This document shows, piece after piece, positions 1 to 12,240 of a DNA stretch of 64,000 nt; the stretch's first letter is position 1; every line of letters starts with the position of its first letter. The position numbers and the translations under genes were made by a program. This stretch comes from Canna indica (taxonomy: Eukaryota > Streptophyta > Magnoliopsida > Zingiberales > Cannaceae), in NCBI GenBank assembly GCA_034359265.1, contig CP136891.1, forward strand, positions 83,222,001-83,286,000. The letters are read 5' to 3'. The notes under the pieces were generated by a model that worked only from the letters and a program-made list of their open reading frames with translations, did no database searches and was not told where the DNA came from.

Positions 1-138
1 TGATAAAGTTTAGGTGGGTTTTGTTGCTCTCCTCTTTCACGACTTCGAGGCTTGAGTCTTGATACATATAAGAACATAACAGAGACCACTAGCTAGCTAT
101 TCATCAGCATTTGTAAACCAAACACCAAGATCTCCACC

Positions 139-1693
139 ATGTTCTTATTAGCACCACCAATGTGCAACTCCACCTCCGTCTCAGAAGAAGCCACTGTTTC
201 CTCTGAGACAAGACTTGAGGACCACTTCAGCTTGAGCTCTTTGCTTGCACCCCTTTCTCCCCCTCACCAGCCACAACAGCCACCTCTCAAGACCAAGAAG
301 AAGAGAAACCAACCAGGAAAACCAGGTACTAATTAATCAATTTCTTTTGCCTCTTGTGTCAATATATATATTGTTCTTAATTAAAACATGCATCTTCTAA
401 ATATCTACATGAAGACCCAGATGCTGAAGTTGTGGCCTTGTCACCAAGAACCCTAATGGCCACAAACAGGTTCATCTGCGAGATTTGCAACAAGGGTTTC
501 CAGAGGGACCAGAACCTGCAACTCCACAGGAGGGGGCACAACCTGCCATGGAAGCTGAGGCAGAAAAGCAGCAACGAAGGGACGAGGAAGAAGGTGTACG
601 TGTGCCCGGAGCCATCTTGTGTGCACCACCATCCTTCCAGGGCTCTTGGAGACCTGACAGGGATCAAGAAGCACTTCTCCAGGAAGCATGGAGAAAAGAA
701 GTGGAAGTGTGACAAGTGCTCCAAAAGATACGCTGTGCACTCGGACTGGAAAGCGCATGTGAAGGTCTGCGGAACGAGAGAGTATACATGTGATTGCGGC
801 ACCCTCTTTTCTAGGTATATTAATTTGTGCTCTTCCTTAATTTCAGTAATTAAATCACTCTTCTTCCTTGTTACTTTCATGCTGATTTCTCTACTTTTTC
901 TCATTTATTGCTTCTCTACTAGAAAATTGAAGTTCTTTTCTCATGAATTAATAGCTAGAACATTGAAGATTTAGTACTACAATTCTATTGCATATTAATT
1001 TCTTAATTCCTTGCAGTATTTTTGTACGCATGCATGATTATAATGTAATGATTTAATATTTGATAATAAGAAAAGGAATCTTATCACAAAATTTCCTAAT
1101 TGATTGATTACTTGTCTTTCGATTCATGCAGGAAGGACACCTTCATCACCCACAGGGCCTTCTGCGACGCCTTGGCAGAAGAAAGCGCAAGGCTCGTCAC
1201 TGTCTCCACCGCCGCCGCAGCCGCCGCACCTCTCTTCCTCCTCCCCTCGACCTCCCCATGGGACTCATTCCCTCATTCTAACCCTAACCAGGACTACTGC
1301 AACCTCGAAAGCTGGCAAGTCGGTAGCAGTAATACTACTCCACCAGTACCTCATCTCTCGGCCACGGCGCTTCTCCAAACGGCCTCGACCATGGGCCTCT
1401 TGAGCTTCTCCAGCGCCCTCGGCTGCGCCGGCCTCGGTCACAGCGTTCCTTCGATGGTCGCCAGCACCGTCGATGCCGGAGAGTACCTGCCATTAATGCA
1501 CTGCGCCAGCGGCGATCGCTGTTCGACGAGGGACTTCCTCGGCGTGGCGGCCGGCGGCCAGCCCGGGGAAGATGAGCTGCTGCTGGATTTGGTGACTGGC
1601 GCCGCTTCGTATGGTCCCATGGGTGACCCAATAATCATTAGGAAGCAGCTCGCCGCGCGCGGATTCCCTCCGGTGGCTTGGACGTGGAACTGA
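139..1693 (+). CDS. C2H2 zinc-finger transcription factor, INDETERMINATE DOMAIN (IDD) family
   Basis: Three exons read in frame: 139-325, 415-814 and 1132-1693, giving 382 residues. Exon 1 carries a basic nuclear-localisation stretch (KTKKKRNQPGKP). Exon 2 holds the ID-domain: finger 1 from FICEICNKGFQRDQNLQLHRRGH (about residues 82-104), finger 2 with CPEPSC and HFSRKH, and finger 3 (C2HC) CDKCSKRYAVHSDWKAHVKVC. Finger 4 (C2HC) CDCGTLFSRKDTFITHRAFC spans the exon 2/3 junction. The C-terminus keeps the family motifs SATALLQTASTMG and TRDFLG. Introns are GT-AG. IDD proteins are nuclear DNA-binding regulators of development, sugar and hormone responses. At 382 residues it is on the short side for the family. 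The leader occupies about 1-138; the promoter lies outside the window. The family call is firm; the exact orthologue is not determined. Confidence 0.93.
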
Positions 1694-1729
1694 ATCAGAT
1701 TGTTAATTACATTAGGCAGCAGGCAAATT

Positions 1730-1868
1730 GATATTATTGTTTAATTAGTGAGTAATTTAAGTATATTCTAATTATATATGGAACTTAATTTTTGCATGAC
1801 AATTTGGATTTTTCTTTTATGCATGTAATAATATGATATTATTGTTTAATTAGCGAGTAATTTAAGTA
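1730..1868. repeat. Direct repeat in the IDD 3' flank
   Basis: A 34-bp stretch beginning gatattattgtttaattag occurs at 1730-1763 and again at 1835-1868, 105 bp apart, with one mismatch. Sequence after each copy is loosely similar as well (ggaa...tttag/aattttttgc). This looks like a decayed tandem duplication in the 3' UTR or just beyond it. Confidence 0.7.
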
Positions 1869-4323
1869 GAATCTTGTGGAAATTTAGTTTTGCTGCCACA
1901 ATAAACTATATACGAGTGTGGATGGATTAAAATCGGCACCAACAGATGGCCTGGTTTGCATCCAAAAAAATGTTTTTAAATGTTTACAATTTTTTTTTTC
2001 AATTTTATAACTTTTAAATTTTAATTGCATATCAAAGATGGAATATCGTATGGAACAAAACTTTGATGCAATCGCGACTGCACCGAAGCTCCGTGCTGCC
2101 CCAATCACGAGGCGTTGAGCGCTGGGATCCTCCCTAGTCCTTGCACATTTACCTGTGTGCTGAGGGAAGGTCCTAGCGCATGACGCCCCGTGATTAGCGC
2201 AGCTCGGGCTTCAACGCAGCACCAAAGTTGTATTCGTTCAAATGCTGGCGCCGATATATATGCACTATGTTTCGCTCTTCTTCTCATTTTCAATTTTTCA
2301 ATCTCCTCGCGTGGTCTCTTTTCATTTTCATTTCCCACTTATTTTTTTCATTATTTTCTTGAAACTCTATGCTTCCTGCATTGTTTTTCTCCTCATCCTT
2401 TTCCTTCTTTCTTTCATTTCTTTATATATATATATACATATAGTGTGAGTTATATATTATCTGCACGTCTGCATCCACTACGTACGGATATGGATATTCA
2501 CACCACATTCGGATGTAGATATTTGAACCTCATCCACATAGTTATTAATAAAAAATAATAACAAATGTATTTAATAAAAAATTAATTGAGCAAAATGGAT
2601 GATAATTATATATAATATATAAGTGTAAAATAACGTATAAAATAATATACATATAAATTATAATATATGAGGTAAAATGATAATTATATATATGTATATA
2701 TTGCAATGCAGGTACGAATCAGATACAATGTGAATCCACATCTGCATCCACACGGATAAAAATTATTGACATCTATATGTTCATCTATACTCAATTTTTT
2801 TAAAAAAAAATAACTGACTTGCTTGATGCGGATGCGCATCTAATTGCCATCCATAGCGATAAGGGGTTTGTTTGTAAAGTTATACACCAAATGATAATTA
2901 AGACGATTTATTGTATGCATGATCTTAAATTTTTGTTGTAAATATTGTTGAAAATTAATTAACATAAAATTATAATTAATTACAAAAGAATACGATAAAT
3001 TTTCATGTGGGATTAATTAAGACGAGTTCGACGATCGATCGAACCCCTCTATAATTAACTTGTCATGATGTAAGTTAAATAAGATGACTTTTTTTATTGA
3101 AGTTATATATAAATACACACACGAATACACGATCCATAACATAAGAAAAAAAAATGTTCCTATGTTATCTTTATCTTGTATTTATATTCTTTCATCGATT
3201 GAATGGATCAATTTTAAATTCAAGTAACATTGCCACGAGAAGGGAGATGCATAAAAAGCAATGCTTGCTTTCGAGTTCGAATGCTTACGTTAAGGGAGGA
3301 CGATGTGGTAGTCAAGGACGTCAAGCCAAAACATTCGTTGATGCGTCCCATCATCGATCACATCACAATTGAAATGGAAAAAACATGCGAAGAAGAAAGT
3401 AAAAGAGGACGCAATTAAATATATGTCAACGCCTGAGGGAAATGATGGGTTGGATACCGCTTTGTCGTCTCTTCTCGAACTCCGTGCTTTCACTCAGGAA
3501 GATATATAGATGTCATATAATTGAAGTTACGATGATGCATATCGATTGCATGAGCTCATGTAAGAAAGTTGAATGACTACGTATGCAAGCAAGGCGAGGA
3601 TTTATCTAAAATGTAGTGCCAAATTACTTGAATTGGATTGATGCGGTCGGAACCAACCGTGCGTGCCTTTTAATTGTCATGAGATGCATGCATGAATCAA
3701 TTTCTTGTTAATTAGGTAATTCTCCATATGAAGACATTGGTTCACAATCAAACTAGCATTTGATAACGTGTCAAAATCAAACTAGAATTTGATGTGATTT
3801 GCATGAGATGACATGCATTAATCAGCTTAGTTTTCAAATATTTTGATAAAAAATATTATATTTTTTTAAAATTTCAGTCTAATAATCCTCTTAATATTCA
3901 CATATAATAAATTATTCATGATTATTAATGAAATTATAATCTATGTCACCGTAAGTTGTTAGAAAGATTTTTAGGCTAATTATTAGGAGGATATAGTAAT
4001 ACTTTATTTTGATGCATATGAATTCAATTGTTAGGCCTAATATTATAATATATGAGAAATATTTATAGTCAACTCATTTGGATCACCTTTTAAATTACTT
4101 TCTTCTTTCGTTCTTTTACTTTTCACAAGCAGACAAATTAAACCCGTCTCTCCTAACTCTGGAGATCGAGTCTCCAGTCTTCCATCACCTAATTAATTAA
4201 TTCCATGGCCTAATTAAACATCACTTGGGAATGAATTAGGAGGAAGAATTTTTATTTCTTTTCAAACTCTATGAGCGAATTGAATGATGGGTCATATATA
4301 TTTCTCGTGTAATTATAAGAGGA
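1869..4323. other. Intergenic, no gene recognised
   Basis: AT-rich DNA with pyrimidine-rich runs near 2270-2430 and the degenerate repeat at 2440-2860. Short open frames at 2190-2558 and 3154-3493 have low-complexity translations and no recognisable domain. I see no gene. Confidence 0.6.
2440..2860. repeat. Degenerate repeat region, possible non-autonomous hAT-like element
   Basis: Short related strings built on gcatccacacggata / ggatatggat / gatgcggatgcgcatc recur at both ends of this stretch around an AT-rich core. The right side, read on the minus strand, begins ggatggcaattagatgcgc, a style common at plant hAT element ends. No convincing target-site duplication was found, so class and borders are tentative. 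Confidence 0.35.
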
Positions 4324-4867
4324 GTAAAAGGTAAAAAAAGTCATACGAAGTTTAGCCTAATTAGCAAAAGATTTCATAAACTTTAAAAATATACAAAAAG
4401 TTCTAACGAATTATTAAAAAATTAACAAAAAAATTCATGTTATTATCTCCCCATTAATTTTATAATTAAAAATATGATTTTTCGCATTACAATTAAAGTT
4501 TATGAAATTTTTTTGCATCACAATTAACGTTCATAAATTTTTTTGCACCGTAATTAAAGTTTATGAGAATTTTATAGCACTGCAAATTGAGAGAGAAAAT
4601 TTAATATATATTATTAGAGTATTTATATATTTTTTTAATTTTTAAAAACTATTATATTAAATATGATATGAGAAAAAATTACACGTGTCGGCACGTGGCA
4701 CTGACATGAAATTATGTTTAAAAGTTAATGAAGAGATAATGTCATGAGACTTTTCGCTAGTTTTTCAATAATTGATGAGATTTTTTTTTTTGTATGTTTT
4801 TAAAGTTTGTAATTTTTTTTATAATTATGTTAAAATTTGAAGGGTTTTTTTCTCTTTACCCTTATAA
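4324..4867. mobile_element. MITE-like element with long terminal inverted repeats
   Basis: The left about 140 bp (from the aggtaaaaaaag region, through ataaactttaaaaatatac, to ttatctccccattaat) is repeated in inverted form at the right end (gttaatgaagagataa through gtatgttttaaagtttg to ctctttaccctta). The interior has no coding capacity. Long inverted repeats without a transposase suggest a Mutator-like or foldback MITE. A ttataa string flanks both sides but is too AT-rich to count as a firm duplication. Confidence 0.6.
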
Positions 4868-5438
4868 AATTAATTAATTGAAGATTAAAATGGTGACCTA
4901 CTGTGATCCAACTAAATTCTTCATTTGTTGTTTTTTTCGCATTAATTGTTATTTATTTCATCTGAAGCTCAAGATATTTGACTGCATTTTGGATTTAAAA
5001 ATGTCCATGCCAAAGTATATATGACATCATCATGAATTCATGATATGAAAAGTTTTAATATCATTTTTATAATTTATTTTCTTCCAAACAAGAGGACAAA
5101 AGTGTTAATTATATATATTCAACATGACAATATTGAAACAATTTTGTATATATATTCTCAAATATGTTTTACTTTAAAATTATTTTTATAGCTGTGTTTT
5201 AGCACGTGTCAATATATGTTTCATGGGCTGGGTTTTTTCTAGTTACAAATTGGCCCATGATATTTATAGTTATTGCGCTGGTATCTTTTTTTTCCAAAAA
5301 AGGTAATTAAATTGTATTAATAATGAGACTATTGTTGTCTCTTTCAAGTATGATCCCTTGCAGTTTTGGAGACCTAGCTAGGTAGAGTTCAAATGAAGGA
5401 TCTTTTACATATTTAATTAGTCATGTTGTCCGTGAAAA

Positions 5439-6920
5439 ATGACTCATGACGTAAGGAGAGAGGGAGAAAAGAGGGAGATCTTGTCGTCTTCCTCGTGGAT
5501 ACCTCGGATCCCGAAGAAGCCACCTGATCTAGATAAATCGCAGTGTTCGAACTTTGACGGGGGAATGGAGAAGATGTTTCTTACTGATTTGGATAAAGAG
5601 AAGCAGAAGATGATCTATGCTGAATGCCCAAAGGTGCGAATGGAGGTCGATGAAGATAAACCTAAATCTGATAGACATGTGTTGTCCTGGGTTGATTTAT
5701 TTCAGCGAATGAGATGTGAAGACGATTGGAGATTTTCAAATGAGCTGAGCGAGAAGATCAAGAAGATAGAGGAGAATGCAAAAGGAAGGGTAAAAATTGC
5801 GGACGAAGATCTCATGGAAGCTAGAAGCAATTGCAAGTTGGCAATGTATGGGAAGTTCTTCGGGAGGACGCTGCCATTAGAGCTAGTAAGAAACCTCATG
5901 CCTAAAATTTGGAAATTGAAATTTAGTTACCAGATAGTGGATTTCTCGGCTGGATTTTTTGTGTTTAAATTTGAGAATGAGGAAGATTATTAGAACACTT
6001 TTGGGGGAGGGCCCTGGTTCCTTAGGGGTCAGACGTTGTCTTTGATTCTATGGAATGATAGTTTTCAATCTCTAAAGAAATTTATCTCAATAATTCTAGT
6101 GTGGGTGTAGCTCCCGGGGTTACCATACGAGTTTTTGAATCAAAATATTCTGCCACAAATTGCTGCTGGATTGGGTAGGTCGATAAAGATTGATGAGTAC
6201 ACTAAGTTGGGTGCGATGGGGAAATTTGCAAGAATATGCATATTGTTGGATATCACGAAGTCTTTAGAACAGGGAATGTGGATCGATTCCAAGGATGATA
6301 ATTTTTTTCAAACTATTACATATGAGAATATTCATAATCTGTGTGGAAAAGTGGGGCATAAAGAAAATATATGCAACCAGAAAAAAAGAGTATAGTGGAA
6401 TGGAAAATGATACAATGAAAGAAACTAATGCAGAGAGAGAAAAAGATGATGACCAAATGTTTGGTCCCTGGGTACAAGTCCAGAGGAGGAACAAAAAAAT
6501 GGGGGAAAAAATGTAAAAAAAGAAGGATTCACAAAAAAACTCTTTTATAGTTCTGAATAATCCAACCTATTTAGAAGAAGATTCAGAAGGAATGTTAATT
6601 GATAAGCCTAATGAGCATAAGGCAGTTGGGAATAGCAAATTGGGAAATGGGGAGGGAATCGGACCTTTCAGTTCAGTAAAGTTGTATAATATTGAAAAAG
6701 AGACACTTGAAGGTGTTAAAATTGGCTCTGATGGTAAGGGTGTTGAAGAGAAAAAAGAAATTAGAAAAGAAAAATGGAAGAAAAAGTAATACAAAAAATT
6801 GGTAGTTGGGAAAAAAAGGGAAATAGAAATTCTTTCTAAGGAAAGAGATCTCAGCAATGTAACTTTTGAAGCTGAGGGGATTACTGATAAGGAAGTAATG
6901 ATTGTAGAGGAGGAAAGCAT
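5439..6920 (+). pseudogene. LINE ORF1 remnant (DUF4283-type region plus zinc knuckle)
   Basis: The first open stretch, 5439-5993, contains CKLAMYGKFFGRTLPLELVR and FSAGFFVFKFENEEDY, matching the DUF4283 fold of plant LINE gag-like proteins. A second stretch, 6135-6395, continues the domain and ends in a zinc knuckle, HNLCGKVGHKENIC. The usual first cysteine there is a histidine, giving HX2CX4HX4C. Downstream frames are lysine/glutamate-rich fragments. Stops and shifts after 5993 and 6395 break the ORF. The product would bind element RNA; this copy cannot make it intact. Confidence 0.75.
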
Positions 6921-7224
6921 GAAGTATCAGAAACTGGAGGAATTATATGAAAAACTTTCAAACTCATTCTAAAAAATTCTAAAGAATGAATTTGCAAAGG
7001 AAGATTTTCTGGAACAAGGAGTTGATCCATAAAGGTCAAGATTATGTGTAAAAAATGGACCTAAAGTGAGAAAAAATTTATCAAAGTAAGGAAGGATTAG
7101 TGAATATTCCTGTAAGTTTCATGAATATAAAATTGAAAAAGAGAAGGTTTTCTTGTGATACCATAGCTGATGGAGATCAAGAGGATCCTGAGGAAAGTAA
7201 GAAGGAGATGAGTAAGCTGCAGAT

Positions 7225-10200
7225 TTTAGAATAAAGTTAATTGCTTGGAATATCAGAGGTGGACTTAAAAATGATGCCAATGATTATTTTTGGGCTATGG
7301 TAAGAACAAAAAAGATTGACATGGTGTTGTTCTTAGAAACTCATATGCAAGATGATCAAAATAAAGAGTATTTGAGAAAAAAAGACAGAAATTGGGATGG
7401 AATAGCAGTTGGAAGCAAAGGAAGGTCAGGTGGAATAATGTTTCAATGGAGAAAAGAATGTCTGAAAGTAAAATTGGTGTATAAAGATGATCGAATTATA
7501 AACATGGTGATAGAGATGAATAATGAAAAAATATTTATGATGTCAAGGATTTATGCTAGTACAATAGAAAGGAAAAGAAAACAGTTATGGAAAATATTAG
7601 GTGATGTAGACATTTCTAATGTTCCTTGGATAGTTGTGGGAGACACTAATTGCATCACTAAAGCAAATGAAAAAATGGGAGGTAGGCCTTTTGTAATTAA
7701 ACAATCACGGCTAGATTTTTTGAAATTCATTAACAAAGCTAGTTTGGTAGAAGCAAATTTTTCTGGACCTCAATTCACTTGGTCGAACAAAAAGAAAGGT
7801 CAGGAAAGAGTTCTAGCAAGGTTAGATAAGGCATTTTACAATACTAAATGGCTGAATTGGAGGATGAAAGTAAAAGTTGAGCATTTACAATTGATTAATT
7901 CTGATCATAGACCTATAGTAGTGAACTGGATAATGGATAGAGAAAAACAAAAAGGGATAGCTCCGTTTGTTTTTTAACATTACTGGTTCGAGTATCCAAA
8001 ATTATTATAAGTAGTGGGTGATTCCTCGAACAGTGTAAGAGGAAATGAAAGCAAGATAGATGATAAGCTGAACAATTTGAAAGAGAAACTGAGAAGATGG
8101 AGCAAAGAAACAGTGGAAAACATTGAAAAGAATCTTGAGAAAGCTAAAGAAGAATTGAATGAGTTAGAAATGAAGGATGAACTTGGGTATTTAACAGAAC
8201 TTGAAATAGGAAAATTGAGAACGGCAACAAATAAGGTTTTGGCTTTGAGTAGACAATTGCAAATAAAATGGTGGGCCAAGTCTAGATTGAAGTGGGTGGA
8301 AGGGGGAGATAGAAATACTAAGTATTTTCACAATTATGTGAAAATAAGAAGATTGAAAAATCAAGTGAATGAGCTAGTTGTAAATGAAAAAAGTATAACT
8401 TAAAACAAGGAGATGGCTCATCAGATGACATCTTGGTACGAACAAATATGGGAAAAAGAGAATGAAGAGGAGATAAACATGGATGAGATGGAAAAGCTAG
8501 AATGGAAGAAGCTAAAGGATACTTATATTGCTAAATTGAATAAAGGAATAACTGAAATGGAGATATTGAATGCAGCAAAGAGTCTCGAAAGGGGAAAGAG
8601 CCCAAGGATGGATAGATTTATTCTAGAGTTCTATCTTCATAATTGGGATATAGTGAAAGAAGATGTATGTAGAGAAATAAATGAATTTTTCAAGACTAAC
8701 ATAATGCCAAAGAAATGAAAAGAAACAATGCTTGTAATGATTCCAAAAAAGAAGAATACAAAGTTGATCACAGATTTCATACCCATAGCACTATGTAATG
8801 TGTTATATAAGATAATTGCTAAGATCATTGCAAATAGGATAAGACCCTTACTCAGATATATAATAAGTATAGATCAGGCTGCTTTTATACCAAAGAGGCA
8901 AATTCAGGACAACATCTTTATGGCTACTGAGATGCTACAATCAATTAACAAATCTAAATCAAAGAAGCTTTTTTTCATTATCAAGGTGGATTTGGAAAAA
9001 ACCTATGATAGAGCTAGCTGGGGAGCTATTTACAGTGTTATGAAGGCAATGAAATTTCCAGATGTAGTCTTAAATTGGCTGAAAGGTTGCTTGGAAGAAG
9101 TAATTTTTTATTGTAGAATAATGGAGAAATATTAAGGAGTTTTAAAAGCTTTAAAGGGCTCAGGCAGGATGACCCTTTGTCATCCTACCTGTTTATAATA
9201 ATGGAAGAAATGCTATCAAGAATTCTGAAAAAGTTTGAAGAATTAGGGAAAATTATACCTTTTATGGTTAAGGAGTTTAGTTTGACACATCTGAGCTTTG
9301 CAGATGACATAATTTTTATTACAAAATGAACAAAGAAGGTTTGTATAGATTTGAAAGAAGCTTTGGATATATATTGTATGGTCTCAGGGCAAAAAATAAA
9401 TGCAAAGAAATCAAAAATAATTTTTCCAAGCAGATGTGAACCAAGAGTGAAGCATTAGATATGCCAGTGGTTCAATATGAAAGAGGGAACTGTTCCAATA
9501 AAATACTTAAGAGCATACATATCTCCAAAAAGGTTAAACATAAATGTTGAGAACATTCTGGTGGATAAAATTGTGAAGAGAGCTGAACCTTGGTCAAAGA
9601 ATTCACTATCTCAAGCTGGAAAAGGAGTGTTAATTAATACAGTAATGAATTTCATCCCAGCTTACTCACTAATGTCTCCATGGGTGAGTGAGAGAGCTGT
9701 GAACAAAATTATAAAGATAGAGAGAGAGTTCTTTTAGGCTACAAGCAATAAGAAAAAAAGCCTTGAACTTGATCAGTTAGAGAAAAGTCACTATAAGAAT
9801 AAATGAAGGAGGCATGGGAGTCAGAGATTTAAAAGTGGTAAAAAAACAGCACGAGCAAAAAGAGTTTTGCATCGGTTGAATGAGGAAGAGGAAGGAGGGA
9901 TAAGATTGTATAACTCTAAATATGGAAGTATAAACAGTGGGAAAAGGAATCATGGAATGCAAGAAGTATTTTGGAATATATGGTGAATGTTAGAGATCGA
10001 CTGAGGATGAGAATTGGAGATGGAAAAAAAGCAGATGTGTGGAATGATCCTTGGCTATTTGAAATTCTTTTAAACAAATGACCTACATTTGTTAACCGTC
10101 AAGAACTTGAAAAAGTGGAGAAGGTGTGTGAACTAATAAATGATGGAGAATGGAATAGAGCAAGAATCAAGGAATGTGTAGGAGAAACACTTCATATGAA

Positions 10201-11166
10201 AATTGAATCTATTGAAATTGATAGTTGTGAAGGCAGTAACATGTGGATATGGTCAGAAAACTGGAAGGAAACTATCACTTTGAAGAATGCATATTGTTTC
10301 CTAAAGAGTAAGGAGGAAATGGAGGATGGACCATAAATAAATTGGAAACAAATATGGGATCTGTGTGTTGCTGAGAGAGTTAAAGTTTTCTTGTGAAAAT
10401 TGTGCTGAGAGAGATTGCCTACAGGGAGCAGCTGGATTTCTCACCTAACAAAGAATGAAATGGAAAATTGTTGTGTATGCAAGAATGAAATGGATGATAT
10501 CAAACATATTTTCAGTGATTGCATTTTTGCAGAAAGATATTGGAGTTACCTGAAAAGTAAACTAGGAGTGAATTTCTGTTGTATACAGGAATGGTCAAAG
10601 GGTAAATGGATGATTGATTTGGATAAGATGGAGAAGGAAAAGGCTGAAGAGATGAAGGTTATGATTGCTTATTCCCTGTGGTGGTTATGGAAGAATAGGA
10701 ATAAGATGAAATTTGAAGGGAAATGATGGGGGTTGTGTAGCATATTTAACAAAGTAATGGTTGATACTGCTGAGTTCGTAAAGAAAAAAAAAAGGTGGTT
10801 AAACAATATGTTTTAGAAAAGCAAGCAAGAATTGAGAATGAGAATGAGAAATTCTCCTTATTTTGTGATGCAGCATGGAAAAGGGATTTAAAAGTTGGGT
10901 ATGATTTTAATATCCTAAGAAATGGACATTGTTGGGTGAGAGGGGGAAGTCAAATAAGGACAGAGAATGTGATGCAGGCAGAAGCCAAAGCCATATGGCA
11001 TGGCTTGGATAATACTAGAAGGAAGGATATAAGAAGGATATCAGTCTATTCTGACAATAAGAGAGTGATAGAAGTGTTGAATGATAAATATGATATTCCA
11101 TGGAATATAATGAATCTAATAAGAAGAATCAGAAGGCTGGTAAAAGAGTTTGAATTAGTAAGCTGA
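7225..11166 (+). pseudogene. LINE ORF2 remnant (endonuclease, reverse transcriptase, zf-RVT, RNase H)
   Basis: The endonuclease begins at about 7234 (KLIAWNIRGG) and keeps FLETHM, VGDTNCI and NSDHRPIV up to a stop at 7975. Reverse transcriptase motifs follow: IPKKKNTKLITDFIPIALCN, DLEKTYDRASW and, after a frame change, LSFADDIIFI at about 9291. A zinc-binding region near 10460 reads CCVCKNEMDDIKHIFSDCIF. An RNase H domain at 10855-11166 starts LFCDAAWK and keeps QAEAKAIWHGL and SVYSDNKRVI. Stops lie at 7975, 8401, 8716, 9133 and 9327. Frames change between 9135 and 9291, and again before 10115 and 10795. The 8716 TGA sits where plant L1 elements keep a tryptophan before LIPK-type motifs, as expected from a G-to-A change. 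Confidence 0.9.
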
Positions 11167-11409
11167 AAATATGTGAGGAGGAAAAATAATGAGGAAAGAG
11201 TTTGAATTTTTCCTATTTTGATTGAGTATGTAATAAATGAAACTTTGAAGAATTTTAATAAAGTTGTAGATGCTCAAAAGGGAATATGTCCCTGTTTTAT
11301 TGGAGACGAGGAATACACGATCATGGGTCCTCTATACCCTCCACCCTCCAATATGAACAGGGAGTGACCTTTACTTGAGTTTTTTCTTGAAACAAAAAAT
11401 AGTCATGTT

Positions 11410-11723
11410 AATTTGCAACCCAATGGATTGATTTGTTAGCATGTCTTGGAACTAATTAAAGGAAAATAACAGTAGATAAGCATTTGATTACATTCTTCTG
11501 TTTGCCAAGGAGGGTCCTCTGGTTCAAATTGAAGATGTTAGTCATGAGCTTAGCATTTGATTCTTATGTTGCTTATGTTCATCTGAGCCGCAAGTTGAGT
11601 AGTCTTTGCATGAATTGCATAATACGGGGAAGGAAAAGAAAGAAGCTTTCGCATGTAAACAAACTCCAATGCTATTATGTCTAACAACACCTTCATCATT
11701 GAGCCATCTGAATGAATCTAACC
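11410..11723. other. Intergenic, nothing recognised
   Basis: This is AT-rich flank of the LINE insertion. A 66-codon open frame at 11484 has no recognisable domain. I see no gene. Confidence 0.5.
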
Positions 11724-12240
11724 CAAATTATAGTGAAATTAACTAATGTAATTCAACTTTTAATTTGCATCAATTCTAATAGAAAATTTTGAATTAACAT
11801 CAATTATATTCCGCCGTTAAGTTATTAATAAAACTATTAGCTGCTGATGTGACATCTCAATCAGTAACTAATATATTAATTTTTAATACTTAATTGTAGA
11901 CAGAAGTTAACTGTCGAAATAAAAAAAAAAAACACAAAATTCTAACTCAACATTCATCCTCAACCGAACTCCGCCACTACATATTTACTAATATAACTTG
12001 GCAATATGATGTGGCATCCCAGTCAGCAATTATAGCGGGTTATCAAGTCATATTACTAAGTGGGTAGTATGAGAGTTCTAAAGTAGGGATAAATATTGGG
12101 TTAAGATTTTGTGTATTTTTTTAAATTTTTTATTAACAATAACTAGCGGTAGAATATAATTGGTGTTAATTTTAAATTTTAAATTAGAATTAATGTAAAT
12201 TAGAAATTAAATTAAATTTATTAATTTTGCTATATTATGA
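11724..12240. mobile_element. MITE with inverted repeats of about 110 bp
   Basis: The left arm (about 11724-11830) contains tttgcatcaattctaat, acatcaattatattccgc and cgttaagttattaata. The right arm (about 12131-12240) is its imperfect reverse complement, containing tattaacaataactagcgg, gaatataattggtgttaat and ttagaattaatgtaaatta. The middle carries two related strings (tgatgtgacatctcaatcag and tgatgtggcatcccagtcag). There is no coding capacity. The long arms suggest a Mutator-like or foldback MITE. Confidence 0.7.

Larger units (their letters stand above)
5418..11409 (+). mobile_element. Full-length L1-type LINE (non-LTR retrotransposon), decayed
   Basis: Element body about 5428-11399, flanked by a perfect 10-bp duplication (tagtcatgtt) at 5418-5427 and 11400-11409. 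The 3' end is A-rich (gaaacaaaaaa). In order it holds an ORF1 with a DUF4283-type RNA-binding region and a zinc knuckle, then ORF2 with an endonuclease, reverse transcriptase, zinc-binding region and RNase H domain. There are no LTRs. About 5.97 kb is a normal length for plant L1 elements. Both ORFs are broken by stops and frame shifts, so it is not autonomous. The matching duplication shows one insertion event that has stayed unrearranged at both ends. Confidence 0.93.
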
